A stretch of DNA of 64,000 nt from Pseudomonas sp. SDI (GCF_003105155.1 NZ_QETK01000022.1:1-64000), one strand, 5' to 3'; positions 16,768-26,874 are shown, counted from the first letter of the stretch. The notes: a model not told the origin generated them from the sequence alone. A program made the numbers and translations.

Positions 16768-18180
16768 TTAGAACGAGCGCACAATCCGCCCCAGCGTCTC
16801 CATCGCTTTCTCCGACTGCTCGGTCCACGGGCTGCCGTAATTGAGCCGGATGCAATTCCTGAAGCGCTGGGTCGGCGAGAAGATCGGCCCCGGCGCAATG
16901 CTGATGCCCTGGGCCAGGGCCATCTGGAACAGCTTCAGCGAGTCCATCTGCTCCGGCAACTCCAGCCAGAGGAAGTAGCCCCCCGATGGATGACTGACCC
17001 GCGTCTGCGGCGGGAAATGCCGGGCAATCGCTGCCAGCATCGCGCTCTGCTGCTCCTCCAGCGCATAGCGCAAGCGCCGCAAGTGGCGGTCGTAGCCACC
17101 ATGCTGCAGGTAGTCGGCAATCGCCGCCTGCGCCGGCATCGACGCGCACAGCGAGGTCATCAGTTTCAACCGCTCGATCTTCTGTGCATAGCGTCCGGCG
17201 GCCACCCAGCCGATCCGGTAACCCGGTGCCAGGCTCTTGGAGAACGAGCCGCAATGCATCACCAGGCCCTCGGTATCGAAGGCCTTGGCCGGCTTGGGCG
17301 CCTGCTGCGCGTAATACAGCTCGGCGTAGACATCGTCCTCGATCAGCGGCACCTGATGTTGGCGCAGCAGCTCGACCAGGTTCTTTTTCTTTTCCTCCGG
17401 CATGCTGGCGCCCACCGGGTTCTGGAAATTGGTCATGCACCACACGGCCTTGACTGGGTGCTTCTCCAGGGTCTGTGCCAGCACCCCCAGGTCGATGCCT
17501 TCACGCGGGTGTACCGGGATCTCCACCGCCTTGAGCTTGAGCCGCTCAAGAATCTGCAGGCAGGCATAGAAGGCCGGCGCTTCGATTGCCACCAGGTCAC
17601 CCGGCTCGGTCACCGCTTGCAGACACAGGTTCAGCGCCTCTAGCGCACCGTTGGTGATCAGCAGTTCCTCCATCGGCAACATCAGCCCGCCGACCATGTA
17701 GCGCAGGGCAATCTGCCGGCGCAGCTGCGGGTTGCCCGGCGACAGGTCGGTGACCACCATGCGCGGGTCCATCTCGCGGCTGGCACTGGCCAGCGAGCGG
17801 GCCAGACGCGGCAGCGGAAACAGGTTGGGGCTGGGGAAAGCCGAGCCGAAGGCCACGGTTTGCGGGTCCTTGATCGAGTCGAGAATCGAGAACACCAGTT
17901 CGCTGACATCGACTTCCGTCGACTCGCTGGCCTGCTCGATGATCTGCGGCTCGCTGAACTGGCGCGGCGCGTGGGTGTTGACGAAGTAGCCCGAACGCGG
18001 ACGCGCGCGGATCAACCCGCGACGCTCCAGTAGGTAGTAGGCCTGGAACACCGTGGACGGGCTGACCCCGTGGGTCTGGCTCGCGTAGCGCACCGACGGT
18101 ACCCGCTGGCCGGGGCCGAGCACCCCGGAGCGGATCAGTTCGGCAATGTCGTCGGCAAATTTCTCGTAGCGTTTCATCAT
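16768..18180 (-). CDS. MocR-type (GntR wHTH plus aminotransferase-like) transcriptional regulator
   Basis: A 470-residue regulator. Residues about 1-75 form a GntR winged helix (GVLGPGQRVPSVRYASQTHGV, ending RPRSGYFV). The rest is a class-I aminotransferase-like domain with the PLP lysine in GSFSKSLAPGYRIGW and the Asp of IEDDVYAELYY. MocR proteins sense PLP or amino-group ligands and bind paired direct repeats. It follows ccoG by 38 bp in the same direction and may be transcribed with it. The effector and targets are unknown. Confidence 0.9.
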   Translation of the reverse strand: MMKRYEKFADDIAELIRSGVLGPGQRVPSVRYASQTHGVSPSTVFQAYYLLERRGLIRARPRSGYFVNTHAPRQFSEPQIIEQASESTEVDVSELVFSILDSIKDPQTVAFGSAFPSPNLFPLPRLARSLASASREMDPRMVVTDLSPGNPQLRRQIALRYMVGGLMLPMEELLITNGALEALNLCLQAVTEPGDLVAIEAPAFYACLQILERLKLKAVEIPVHPREGIDLGVLAQTLEKHPVKAVWCMTNFQNPVGASMPEEKKKNLVELLRQHQVPLIEDDVYAELYYAQQAPKPAKAFDTEGLVMHCGSFSKSLAPGYRIGWVAAGRYAQKIERLKLMTSLCASMPAQAAIADYLQHGGYDRHLRRLRYALEEQQSAMLAAIARHFPPQTRVSHPSGGYFLWLELPEQMDSLKLFQMALAQGISIAPGPIFSPTQRFRNCIRLNYGSPWTEQSEKAMETLGRIVRSF

Positions 18181-18218
18181 GGCTCTGGGACGGTCTGCGT
18201 GCGGCGGAGTTTAGAGGA

Positions 18219-19631
18219 TCAGCGGTTCAATGGCGCGACAAACCTGCTGCGGGCGATGGTGCGTACCCCAGGCTCGTCGGTATCGACCAGCTCGAAGCTC
18301 AGGTCCTGCGAGCTGCTGTGCGGGCGGTCGGCAAGCATGGCCACCGACACCGGCAACTCGCTCATCTCCCCGGCAGCCAGGCTGAAGTCGGTCTTGCCGT
18401 GCAGCTCGAAGCCGTTGGCATCGACCAGGCCGAGTGTGTAGTGCTGGCGCTGCTGGGTCTTGTTGATGACCTTGAGGGTGTAGATGTTCTCGATCTGCCC
18501 CTGAGCGTTCTCGCGGAACAGGCCCCGGTCCTTGATCACGTCCATCGACACCATCGGCCGTTGCTGCAGGGCGATCACCAGGGCGCCGATCATCACCACC
18601 AGGACGGTGACGTAACCGAGCAGTCGCGGCCGCATCCAGTGGGTGGTGCCGCCTTGCAGGGTGTGTTCGGACTTGTAGCCGATCAGCCCGCTGGCGTAGC
18701 CCATCTTGTCCATGATCGAATCGCAGGCGTCGATGCACGCGGCGCAGCCGATGCACTCCATCTGCAGGCCGTCGCGAATGTCGATGCCGGTCGGGCAGAC
18801 CTGCACGCACATGTGGCAGTCGATGCAATCGCCCAGGCCGCTGGCTTTCGGGTCGGCGCCTTTCTTGCGTGGTCCGCGCGATTCGCCGCGGCGTGGGTCG
18901 TAGGCGACGGTGAGGGTGTCCTTGTCGAACATCACGCTCTGGAACCGGGCGTACGGGCACATGTGCATGCACACTGCTTCGCGCAGCCAGCCGGCGTTGA
19001 TGTAGGTAGCGCCAGTGAAGAACAGAATCCAGAACAGGCTGACCCCACCCAGTTGCAGGGTGAACAGTTCCTGCGCCAGTGGCCGGATCGGGGTGAAGTA
19101 GCCGACGAAGGTCAGCCCGGTCAGCACGCTGATACCCAACCACAGGGTGTGTTTGGCCGAACGGCGGGCCAGTTTGTTCAGGTTCCACGGCGCGGCGTCG
19201 AGCTTGATCCGCTGGTTGCGGTCACCCTCGGTGACCTTTTCGCACCACATGAAGATCCAGGTCCAGGAGCTTTGCGGGCAGGTATAGCCGCACCAGATAC
19301 GTCCGGCGAACACGGTGATCGCGAACAGGCCGAAAGCGCAGATGATCAGTAGCGCCGACAGCAGGATGAAGTCCTGCGGCCAGTAGGTGGCGCCGAAGAT
19401 GTGGAACTTGCTGTCGGCCAGGTCCCAGAGCACGGCCTGGCGGCCGCCCCAGTTCAACCAGACAGTGCCGAAGAACAGGAGAAAAAGAAAACCTGCGCCG
19501 GCCAGGCGCAGGTTGCGGAACACGCCGGTGAAACTGCGGGTGTGGATCTGTCTGTCGCTGCTGGCGGCCTTCTTCTTGGCGGGGGAAGGCTCGGCAATTT
19601 CAACGATCTGGACGGGGATACGTTCGCTCAT
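18219..19631 (-). CDS. ccoG: Cytochrome c oxidase accessory protein CcoG (RdxA/FixG)
   Basis: A 470-residue membrane-bound polyferredoxin-like protein. It has an N-terminal transmembrane region with CGYTCPQSSWTW, then two 4Fe-4S motifs, CIDCHMCVQVCPTG and CIGCAACIDAC, and a C-terminal Ig-like domain. CcoG acts as a cupric reductase in assembly of cbb3 cytochrome oxidase. The usual ccoNOPQ-ccoGHIS neighbours are absent, so this copy is detached from the oxidase genes. The start MSERIPVQIV was kept because the predicted signal-like region follows normally. Confidence 0.92.
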   Translation of the reverse strand: MSERIPVQIVEIAEPSPAKKKAASSDRQIHTRSFTGVFRNLRLAGAGFLFLLFFGTVWLNWGGRQAVLWDLADSKFHIFGATYWPQDFILLSALLIICAFGLFAITVFAGRIWCGYTCPQSSWTWIFMWCEKVTEGDRNQRIKLDAAPWNLNKLARRSAKHTLWLGISVLTGLTFVGYFTPIRPLAQELFTLQLGGVSLFWILFFTGATYINAGWLREAVCMHMCPYARFQSVMFDKDTLTVAYDPRRGESRGPRKKGADPKASGLGDCIDCHMCVQVCPTGIDIRDGLQMECIGCAACIDACDSIMDKMGYASGLIGYKSEHTLQGGTTHWMRPRLLGYVTVLVVMIGALVIALQQRPMVSMDVIKDRGLFRENAQGQIENIYTLKVINKTQQRQHYTLGLVDANGFELHGKTDFSLAAGEMSELPVSVAMLADRPHSSSQDLSFELVDTDEPGVRTIARSRFVAPLNR

Positions 19632-19699
19632 GGTTCGTCGCTCATCAGGCCTCGATCAGGCCCGAGCACTATGGCGGCGCATCTGTATGCATAACAGGC

Positions 19700-19729
19700 T
19701 CAGATATTTCTATAAAAACCGTATCAGAT
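19700..19729 (-). promoter_or_regulatory. Paired direct repeat, MocR-type operator candidate
   Basis: Minus strand ATCTGA occurs at 19724-19729 and 19700-19705, 24 bp apart, around an AT-rich centre with TATAGA that could be a -10 box for ccoG. Just after it is the near-palindrome CTGTTATGCATACAG (19683-19697). MocR regulators bind such spaced direct repeats, and a MocR gene lies at the end of this unit. Confidence 0.4.
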
Positions 19730-19752
19730 TTTCCGGGAAATGCCTGGGGGCC

Positions 19753-19959
19753 TTAGATTATCGAGCCTGGCTCGCTTGCCTTCAGGTGCCTGCGACCATC
19801 CACCGCACCGGCCACAGTGAGGGCATCGGCTTCTGCCTCGGTGATGGGGAGGCGCTGCCCGTCGAGTTCGGCGATGGACATGCGCAAGGCTTCGTCGGTG
19901 ACCACGCGCAGGTTCTTCGCATCGCCCGCGATGCGCAGTCGTCTTGGATCAGCGTGCAT
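19753..19959 (-). CDS. DUF3203-family small protein
   Basis: A 68-residue protein ending VDGRRHLKASEPGSII. The core ELDGQRLPITEAEADALTVAG matches the small DUF3203 proteins found in Pseudomonas; function unknown. No strong ribosome site precedes the chosen ATG, and the reading frame stays open upstream, so the N-terminus is uncertain and could be slightly longer. It lies upstream of ccoG in the same direction. Confidence 0.6.
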   Translation of the reverse strand: MHADPRRLRIAGDAKNLRVVTDEALRMSIAELDGQRLPITEAEADALTVAGAVDGRRHLKASEPGSII

Positions 19960-20043
19960 TCGCGGAGACGCTTGAAGGCGATAGCGAGGTGGAGCAGGGT
20001 GGGGCGCACAAGCGCGAGGGAAATACGCAGGACAGGAAGCACT

Positions 20044-20065
20044 GAGGGGAGCCTAAGCTCCCCTC
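20044..20065. terminator. Stem-loop, 9-bp perfect stem
   Basis: GAGGGGAGC-CTAA-GCTCCCCTC, loop 4. There is no T-run directly next to it on either strand, so terminator function is uncertain. It marks the edge of the AT-rich stretch. Confidence 0.4.
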
Positions 20066-20540
20066 GAAGTGATGTTGCGTGCTCTTTTTATTATTGGAGG
20101 GCGGCAAATTGTTGTTTTTGTCAGCCGTGCCTCTGTGTCGCGGGCGATCCCCATCCGGGATCAAGAGCAAACGTATTTTTTTGAGCGCTGATCGACTTCC
20201 ATCATTACTGATCCAACCGTGACGGGCGCTACCTGAAGGTAGTTTTATTGTTCTCTGTCCGGTCGCGTGGGGCACGCCCCACCGAAAAGCCATCCTCTCC
20301 AAAAAAATCTGTTAGCTTCGCCTCTGCCGTGTTGTTCTTGTTATGTCAGAGCCGTTACGTCTTATTTTTATTGGGTGTGCCGCATTTTTTATTGTTGTTG
20401 TACCAAAGATATAGCAGACGCCGTGCCAACTTTTTAAAACTCAATAAAATCAATGGTTTGGCGGGAATCGAGAAATTGTCTTACAAGAAAATTCGCTGAT
20501 TTGTTTCCGTGTTACCCGCAAATTTCCTGAAAACTGTGGG

Positions 20541-20578
20541 GGCGGTAACACTCGTTTACAGCTTGAACGGTTACCGCC
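20541..20578 (-). terminator. Stem-loop after mvaB
   Basis: GGCGGTAAC and GTTACCGCC are perfect 9-bp arms around a 20-nt loop, starting 7 bp after the mvaB stop. On the minus strand the downstream T-tract is short (GTTTTC), so it is a weak candidate terminator. Confidence 0.45.
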
Positions 20579-20584
20579 GCCCTT

Positions 20585-21484
20585 TCACTGGGCGTTGCGT
20601 GCCTGGGCTACCCGCGAGCCGCTGGTGCGGCCAAGCACGGCGCTGATCCGCTGGCCGGCGGCAATCAGCTGCTCCAGGTCGATGCCGGTGTCGATGCCCA
20701 GCCCTTGCAGCATGTACAGCACATCTTCACTGGCGACGTTACCGCTGGCGCCCTTGGCATACGGGCAGCCGCCCAGGCCGGCCACCGAGCTGTCGAACAC
20801 GCTGATCCCTTCGAGCAGGCTGGCATACACGTTGGCCAGGGCCTGGCCGTAGGTGTCGTGGAAATGCCCGGCCAGGTGCGCCCGTGGTACCTGCGCGGCC
20901 ACCACCTCGAACAGCCGGCGGGTGGCACCGGGGGTACCGGTGCCAATGGTGTCGCCCAATGAGACTTCGTAGCAGCCCATGTCGTACAGCTCGCGGGCAA
21001 CCGGCGCAACCTGTTCGGCGCTGACGGCACCTTCGTACGGGCAGCCGAGCACGCATGAGACGTAACCGCGCACGCGTACGCCATGACGACGGGCGGCCTC
21101 CATGATCGGCACGAACCGTTGCAGGCTGTCGCTGATCGAGCAATTGATGTTGCGTTGGGAGAACGCTTCGGAGGCGGCGGCGAATACCGCGACTTCCTTC
21201 ACTCCGGCGGCCAAGGCGTCTTCGAAGCCGCGCAGGTTGGGGGCGAGGGCGGCATAGGTGATGCCGGGCTGCTGGCGGATGTTGGCGAACACGTCGGCCG
21301 AGCCGGCCATCTGCGGCACCCACTTGGGCGAGACGAAGCTGCCGACTTCTATATAGGACAGACCGGCGGCGCTGAGGTCGTCGACCAGGCGTACCTTGTC
21401 GGCAACGCTGATCGGTTGGGCTTCGTTCTGCAGGCCGTCGCGGGGGCCGACTTCGACCAGGCGAACGTGAGTGGGCAATGACAT
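20585..21484 (-). CDS. mvaB: Hydroxymethylglutaryl-CoA lyase
   Basis: A 299-residue TIM-barrel lyase that splits HMG-CoA to acetyl-CoA and acetoacetate, the last step of leucine breakdown. Signature motifs are VGPRDGLQNE near the N-terminus, CVLGCPYEG, GHFHDTYGQ (metal ligands) and GLGGCPYAKGASGN with the catalytic Cys. Length is normal. A MerR-type regulator lies 20 bp upstream in the same direction, as in leucine/isovalerate (liu) gene sets, but the other liu genes are absent. Confidence 0.95.
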   Translation of the reverse strand: MSLPTHVRLVEVGPRDGLQNEAQPISVADKVRLVDDLSAAGLSYIEVGSFVSPKWVPQMAGSADVFANIRQQPGITYAALAPNLRGFEDALAAGVKEVAVFAAASEAFSQRNINCSISDSLQRFVPIMEAARRHGVRVRGYVSCVLGCPYEGAVSAEQVAPVARELYDMGCYEVSLGDTIGTGTPGATRRLFEVVAAQVPRAHLAGHFHDTYGQALANVYASLLEGISVFDSSVAGLGGCPYAKGASGNVASEDVLYMLQGLGIDTGIDLEQLIAAGQRISAVLGRTSGSRVAQARNAQ

Positions 21485-21504
21485 GGCTGGATTCCTGTGG
21501 CGGC

Positions 21505-21906
21505 TCAGTTGTTCTGATTGTTCTGATTGTTCAGCGTGGTCAGGGCCTGGAGGCAGCGCTCTTCGGCGGTGTCCAGTTCCAGTTTCATCTGTTCGATGTC
21601 GAGCAACTGCTGTTCCAGCTGGGCGCGGCGCTCGGCGATCTTGGCGAGCATGCTGGTGAGCTGTTTGTTGTTACCGCTGGTAGGGTCGTAGAGCTCGATC
21701 AGCTCGCGGCATTCGGCCAGGGAGAAGCCGATGCGTTTGCCACGCAGGATGAGCTTCAGGCTGACCTTGTCGCGGGCCGAATAGATGCGTTCAAGGCCAC
21801 GGCGCTCGGGAGCCAGCAGGCCCTGTTCCTCATAGAAACGGATAGCGCGGGTGGTGATGTCCAGCTCGCGGGACAGGTCGGAGATGCTGTAGGTCTGGCT
21901 GCTCAT
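21505..21906 (-). CDS. MerR-family transcriptional regulator (LiuR-like)
   Basis: A 133-residue MerR protein. Residues about 4-72 are the winged helix (YSISDLSRELDITTRAIRFY), followed by a coiled dimer helix and a Gln/Asn-rich tail of repeated NNQ. No Cys-based metal site is seen, which fits a metabolite sensor. It directly precedes mvaB and probably controls it, like LiuR in P. aeruginosa; the ligand is inferred from context only. Confidence 0.85.
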   Translation of the reverse strand: MSSQTYSISDLSRELDITTRAIRFYEEQGLLAPERRGLERIYSARDKVSLKLILRGKRIGFSLAECRELIELYDPTSGNNKQLTSMLAKIAERRAQLEQQLLDIEQMKLELDTAEERCLQALTTLNNQNNQNN

Positions 21907-21982
21907 TGCGCGAGGCTCGGGATTGACGGTGAGGGTAACGTAATGGCAGGTTGACGTTTACGTCAAGCGGTTGCTTGGGAAC

Positions 21983-22906
21983 TCACCCAAGCGCCTCACG
22001 CTGGTCCTGCGCCACCACCGCCTGGCTCAACTCGATCATCTGCTCACGCATCCAGCGGTTCGCCGGATCCTGATCGGTACTCTCATGCCAGTACAGATGC
22101 GTCTCCAGCGCCGGCACCTCCACCGGCAAACTCACATAGTTAAGCTGATGCCGCCGGGCAAACCGCTCCGGCACCGTCATCACCATGTCGGTTTGCTGCA
22201 GCACCTGCGAGGCCATCAGATAATGTTGCGAGCGCAGGGCAATCTTGCGCTGCACGCCCATCTTGCCCAACGCCAGGTCCACATAGCCCAGGCCATTGCG
22301 GCGGCTGGAAATATGGATATGGGTCATCCCCAGGTAATCATCCAGGCTGATCCGCGCCTTGGCCATCGGGTGCCCCTGACGCAGTGCACACACGTACTGA
22401 TCCTGCATCAGCTTCACGTGCCGCACCTGCGGGTCGGTATTCAGTGGTGCATCCACGGCAAAGTCCAGCCGCCCGGCCGCCAGCTCCTTGGTGGTTTCGC
22501 GCCGTTTGCAGAGGAAGCTCTCGATCACCACCGCCGGCGCCAGGCGCCGTAAACGCTGGAACAGCGGCGGCAGAATCACCGCTTCGGTCAGGTCGGTCAT
22601 GCTGATACGAAAGGTCTTGTTGGCCTGCAACGGATTGAAAATCCGGCTTTCCTGCACCGACACCCGCAGCAACGACAGCGCATTGCGCACCGGGCCGATG
22701 ATGTTCTGTGCCATGGGCGTGGGCACCATGCCCTGCGCAGTGCGCACGAACAGCGGATCGTTGAAGGTCTCGCGCAAGCGTGCCAGGGCATTGGACACCG
22801 CCGGCTGGGTAATCCCGACAATCTGTCCGGCACGGGTCAGGTTGGCTTCGGTGTAGATGGCATCGAAGACGATGAACAGATTCAGGTCGACCTTGCTCAG
22901 GTTCAT
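21983..22906 (-). CDS. LysR-family transcriptional regulator
   Basis: A 307-residue LysR protein. The N-terminal HTH contains DLNLFIVFDAIYTEANLTRAG and the recognition segment ITQPAVSNALARLRETFNDPLFVR. The C-terminal substrate-binding domain follows, with SMTDLTEAVILPPL. The DPLFVRT form of the HTH end is of the NodD/LinR-like subgroup. It is divergent from the acyl-CoA dehydrogenase gene across 138 bp, so it probably regulates that gene. Confidence 0.9.
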   Translation of the reverse strand: MNLSKVDLNLFIVFDAIYTEANLTRAGQIVGITQPAVSNALARLRETFNDPLFVRTAQGMVPTPMAQNIIGPVRNALSLLRVSVQESRIFNPLQANKTFRISMTDLTEAVILPPLFQRLRRLAPAVVIESFLCKRRETTKELAAGRLDFAVDAPLNTDPQVRHVKLMQDQYVCALRQGHPMAKARISLDDYLGMTHIHISSRRNGLGYVDLALGKMGVQRKIALRSQHYLMASQVLQQTDMVMTVPERFARRHQLNYVSLPVEVPALETHLYWHESTDQDPANRWMREQMIELSQAVVAQDQREALG

Positions 22907-23044
22907 GGGCGCCGCTCTTGTTGGTGTTATTCGCCGATCATATATCGGTTATGAATGTTAATACACGCCGAGAATAGGTTAGGTGGATTTTGCCCGGTGA
23001 TCTAGCATCAGTTTCAGATCCCTTTCCCGTAGAAGGTACTGCCC

Positions 23045-24274
<1,230 letters not shown>

Positions 24275-24283
24275 CTCAGGCGG

Positions 24284-25318
24284 CTACAGGGCCCGCTTCG
24301 GCGGGCCTTTTTCTGCCTCGGTTTGGTCGCCGGCAGGTGCGCTGGGGCGGTCGCGGGTCTTGAGCAGCGACAGCAGCACACCGCCGGCCAGCAGGCCGAA
24401 GGTTACGCTCAGCGACAGCAGTGGCGGGATCTTGCCGATGATGCCGTGCAGGAAAATCTTGCCGCCAATGAAGATCAGCACAAGCGCCAGTGCGTACTTG
24501 AGGTAGACGAAACGGTGCATCAGCGCCGCCAGGGCGAAGTACAGCGCACGCAGGCCGAGAATCGCGAAGATGTTCGAGGTGTAGACGATGAACGGGTCCT
24601 GGGTGATGGCGAAGATTGCCGGTACGCTGTCGACGGCAAATACCAGGTCGGCCAGCTCGATCAGCACCAGCGCCAGGAACAGCGGTGTGGCGTAGCGGAT
24701 CGCCTTGTTCTGCCCTGGCGGGGTGAGGTGGACGAAGAACCGCGCGCCGTGCAGTTCGTTGGTGACGCGCAGGTGCCGGCGGACAAATTTCAGTACCGGG
24801 TTCTGTGCCAGGTCCGGGTGCGCCTCCTGGCGGCTGAAGAGCATCTTGATCCCGGTGAACAGCAGGAACGCGCCGAACACGTAGAGCATCCACGCGAACT
24901 CATGCACCAACGCGCTGCCCACGCCGATCATGATCGCCCGCAGCAGCACCACCCCGAGGATGCCCCAGAACAGCACCCGGTGCTGGTAGCGGCGGGGGAT
25001 GGCGAAGAAACCGAAAATCATCGCCATGACGAACACGTTGTCCATCGACAGCGACTGCTCCACTAGCAGGCCGGTGTAGAACTCCAGTGCACTCTGCGCG
25101 CCGAGTTCGTACCAGACCCAGCCGCCGAACATCAGCCCGACGCTGAAATAGCCCGCGTACAGCAGCAGGCTTTCGCGCATTTCGATTTCGCGATGCTCGC
25201 GGTGCAGCACACCGAGGTCGAAGACCAGCAGGGCGATGACGATGGTGATGAAAACCAGCCAGAGCCAGGAGGGGGTGCCGAGGAAGTCGTTGCTGAAAAA
25301 TACCGATAGAGCTGCCAT
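24284..25318 (-). CDS. TerC/Alx-family integral membrane protein
   Basis: A 344-residue multi-spanning membrane protein of the TerC/Alx type. It has the acidic intramembrane motifs QSLSMDNVFVMAMIFG and DLVFAVDSVPAIFAITQDPFIVYTSN split across helices. Relatives export manganese or respond to alkaline pH. The start at 25318 is fixed by AAGGAGG 6 bp upstream; the longer frame from 25351 is unlikely. The 3' end overlaps the terminator of the convergent acyl-CoA dehydrogenase gene. A structured leader lies upstream. Confidence 0.9.
   Translation of the reverse strand: MAALSVFFSNDFLGTPSWLWLVFITIVIALLVFDLGVLHREHREIEMRESLLLYAGYFSVGLMFGGWVWYELGAQSALEFYTGLLVEQSLSMDNVFVMAMIFGFFAIPRRYQHRVLFWGILGVVLLRAIMIGVGSALVHEFAWMLYVFGAFLLFTGIKMLFSRQEAHPDLAQNPVLKFVRRHLRVTNELHGARFFVHLTPPGQNKAIRYATPLFLALVLIELADLVFAVDSVPAIFAITQDPFIVYTSNIFAILGLRALYFALAALMHRFVYLKYALALVLIFIGGKIFLHGIIGKIPPLLSLSVTFGLLAGGVLLSLLKTRDRPSAPAGDQTEAEKGPPKRAL
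24290..24312 (+). terminator. Rho-independent terminator of the acyl-CoA dehydrogenase gene
   Basis: GGCCCGC-TTCG-GCGGGCC followed by TTTTT. It lies within the last codons of the convergent TerC gene. Confidence 0.85.
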
Positions 25319-25404
25319 GAGCCCCTCCTTCGTTGTCGTAGTTGTTTGCACAACTGTGACTCCGACATGGCGGCTTGGCAGCCGTCAGAGGGGCCCGGCG
25401 TCAC
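25319..25404 (-). promoter_or_regulatory. Structured 5' leader of the TerC/Alx gene
   Basis: Three nested or serial stems are visible: GTGACTCCG (25356-25364) with CGGCGTCAC (25396-25404); inside it GGCGGCT-TGGC-AGCCGTC (25369-25386); and AGTTG/CAACT (about 25340-25355) next to the ribosome site. Alx/TerC genes often carry the yybP-ykoY manganese riboswitch, but its GGGGAGTAG core was not found, so this would be a different or diverged element. Confidence 0.45.
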
Positions 25405-25474
25405 GTTCTAAAGGCTAGCGCGGAACCGGTCAGGCAGCCCTGGCATGCTGTTACAAACTTTTGCAAAGGCTTGA

Positions 25475-26788
25475 TCAGTAGACCCAGACTTCCACCCGGC
25501 GGTTGCGGATGCGGCCCTGTTCGTCGTTGTTGGCGGCCACCGGCAGTTGCTCGCCGAGGCCGATCACTTCGCGCAGGGCGACGCCATTTTTCGCCAGCTC
25601 GCGGCGTACCGCCATGGCACGCAGGCGTGACAGCAGGTCGGCGCGTTCGGCGTCGTCCTTGGCGTCGCCAAAGCCCACCAGCACTACCTTGCGCTGCAGC
25701 TTGTCGTGCTGGCGCAGGTACTCGACCACCCGCTGCACATCGCGCAGGGCCTTGTTGTCGAGGCTGGCGTTGCCGGCCTGGAAACGGAAGTTCACCGACA
25801 GCCGTTGCGCCGCTGCAGCCAGCCGGCGGTATCGCGCTGGCTGGTGTTCCTGCGCCGGCACGCTGAGCGGGGTCACCTGCTGGCCGATGAAGCCGCTGCG
25901 GGCGACGATAGCCTGGCCTTTGGCTTGCTGGGTGAACTCGAGCAGGGCGCGGGCCAGCGGGTTGTGCTGGCCGGCGGGTAGATAGAAGTACAGGCGGCGG
26001 GCCAGCGGGTAGTCCTCGCTGGCGATCAGCCCTGGGGTTGGCAGCATGGCCTGCGAGTGACCGTCGGCGATGGCCAGCACTTTGCTCGCGTGGCTGGTGG
26101 CCAGGCTGCTGAAACCGATGGCCTGGCGGTCGCGGCTGACGGCGTCGGCCAGGGCATCGGCCGCTTCGAAGCGCTGGGCGGTGCCGGCCAGTTGCTGCCG
26201 ATGCGGGTCGAGCACCAGCGTCTTGAAGGTTTCGAAAGTGCCGGAGCGGTCATCGCGGGCGTACAGGTGAATCGGGCCGCTGCCGACGCCGAGCTCGTCC
26301 CAGTTGCGGATTTCGCCGGCGAAAATCTGTGCCAGTTGGACGGTGTCCAGTTGTGGCAGTGGGTTGTCGGGATGGACGATCACCGCCACGCCATCGAGGG
26401 CGATGACGTGTTCGGCGTCGGCCCGGGTCAGGTCGCCGAAGGCGCGCAGGGCCTGGGCTTCGCTGTCCTTGATCGGGCGCGAGGCGGCGGCCATTTCCGC
26501 CTCGCCGCTTTTCAGGGCGCTGAAACCGGTGCTGGTGCCATGGGCGGCGATGGCCACGCGGCTGTAATGGCCCTGGGCATCGCGCCCCTGAACCAGCACT
26601 TCGTTGGCAATGGCGGTCGGCAGGGTTTCGATGGCCTGCAGGCCCTGGCTGGCGAACAGGCCTTCGACCAGTGCCGGGGCCAGCGCCGCGCCGATGGTGT
26701 TGGAGCCTTGCAGGCGCAGGGCCAGGTCGTCGGCGTCGACGGGTAGGGCGAACAGGGCAAGGAGCAGGGCGGTGACGGGGCGCAACAT
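25475..26788 (-). CDS. PstS-like substrate-binding protein fused to an OmpA domain
   Basis: A 437-residue exported protein. A signal peptide (residues about 1-20) is followed by a PBP2-type phosphate-binding-like domain (LRLQGSNTIG, AHGTSTGFSAL, ARDDRSGTFETFK). The C-terminal OmpA/peptidoglycan-binding domain has NASLDNKALRDVQRVV, VLVGFGDAKDD and NRRVEVWVY. The fusion suggests a cell-wall-anchored periplasmic ligand binder without a transporter; no pst genes are nearby. The ATG at 26788 was chosen over an upstream GTG at 26800. Confidence 0.85.
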   Translation of the reverse strand: MLRPVTALLLALFALPVDADDLALRLQGSNTIGAALAPALVEGLFASQGLQAIETLPTAIANEVLVQGRDAQGHYSRVAIAAHGTSTGFSALKSGEAEMAAASRPIKDSEAQALRAFGDLTRADAEHVIALDGVAVIVHPDNPLPQLDTVQLAQIFAGEIRNWDELGVGSGPIHLYARDDRSGTFETFKTLVLDPHRQQLAGTAQRFEAADALADAVSRDRQAIGFSSLATSHASKVLAIADGHSQAMLPTPGLIASEDYPLARRLYFYLPAGQHNPLARALLEFTQQAKGQAIVARSGFIGQQVTPLSVPAQEHQPARYRRLAAAAQRLSVNFRFQAGNASLDNKALRDVQRVVEYLRQHDKLQRKVVLVGFGDAKDDAERADLLSRLRAMAVRRELAKNGVALREVIGLGEQLPVAANNDEQGRIRNRRVEVWVY

Positions 26789-26874
26789 GCCGGTGGGCAC
26801 TCGTTGGGTAGAGATCGTGCCCGGAGATTAAGTCGGTTTGGTGACGGGGTTATGACAAAGGACTTGTGGCGACC

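Larger units (their letters stand above)
19960..20584. other. AT-rich gene-free stretch with several hairpins
   Basis: Over 600 bp between the DUF3203 gene and mvaB hold no recognisable gene. From about 20066 base composition drops well below the surrounding sequence, with many T and A runs. Stem-loops are at 20044-20065, 20146-20162 (GATCCC/GGGATC, with seven T from 20176), 20229-20242 (CTACC-TGAA-GGTAG then TTTTATT), 20267-20282 and 20541-20578. Open frames here (e.g. 20248-20499 plus) lack ribosome sites and familiar motifs. A small RNA or a decayed insertion are both possible. Confidence 0.45.

Noticed and set aside
19387..20184. 265-codon plus-strand open frame across ccoG start and the gap
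   Set aside because: It begins inside ccoG on the opposite strand, is antisense to the DUF3203 gene, and has no motif.
25319..25430. yybP-ykoY manganese riboswitch before the TerC/Alx gene
   Set aside because: The conserved GGGGAGTAG core and second box were not found; only generic stems are present.
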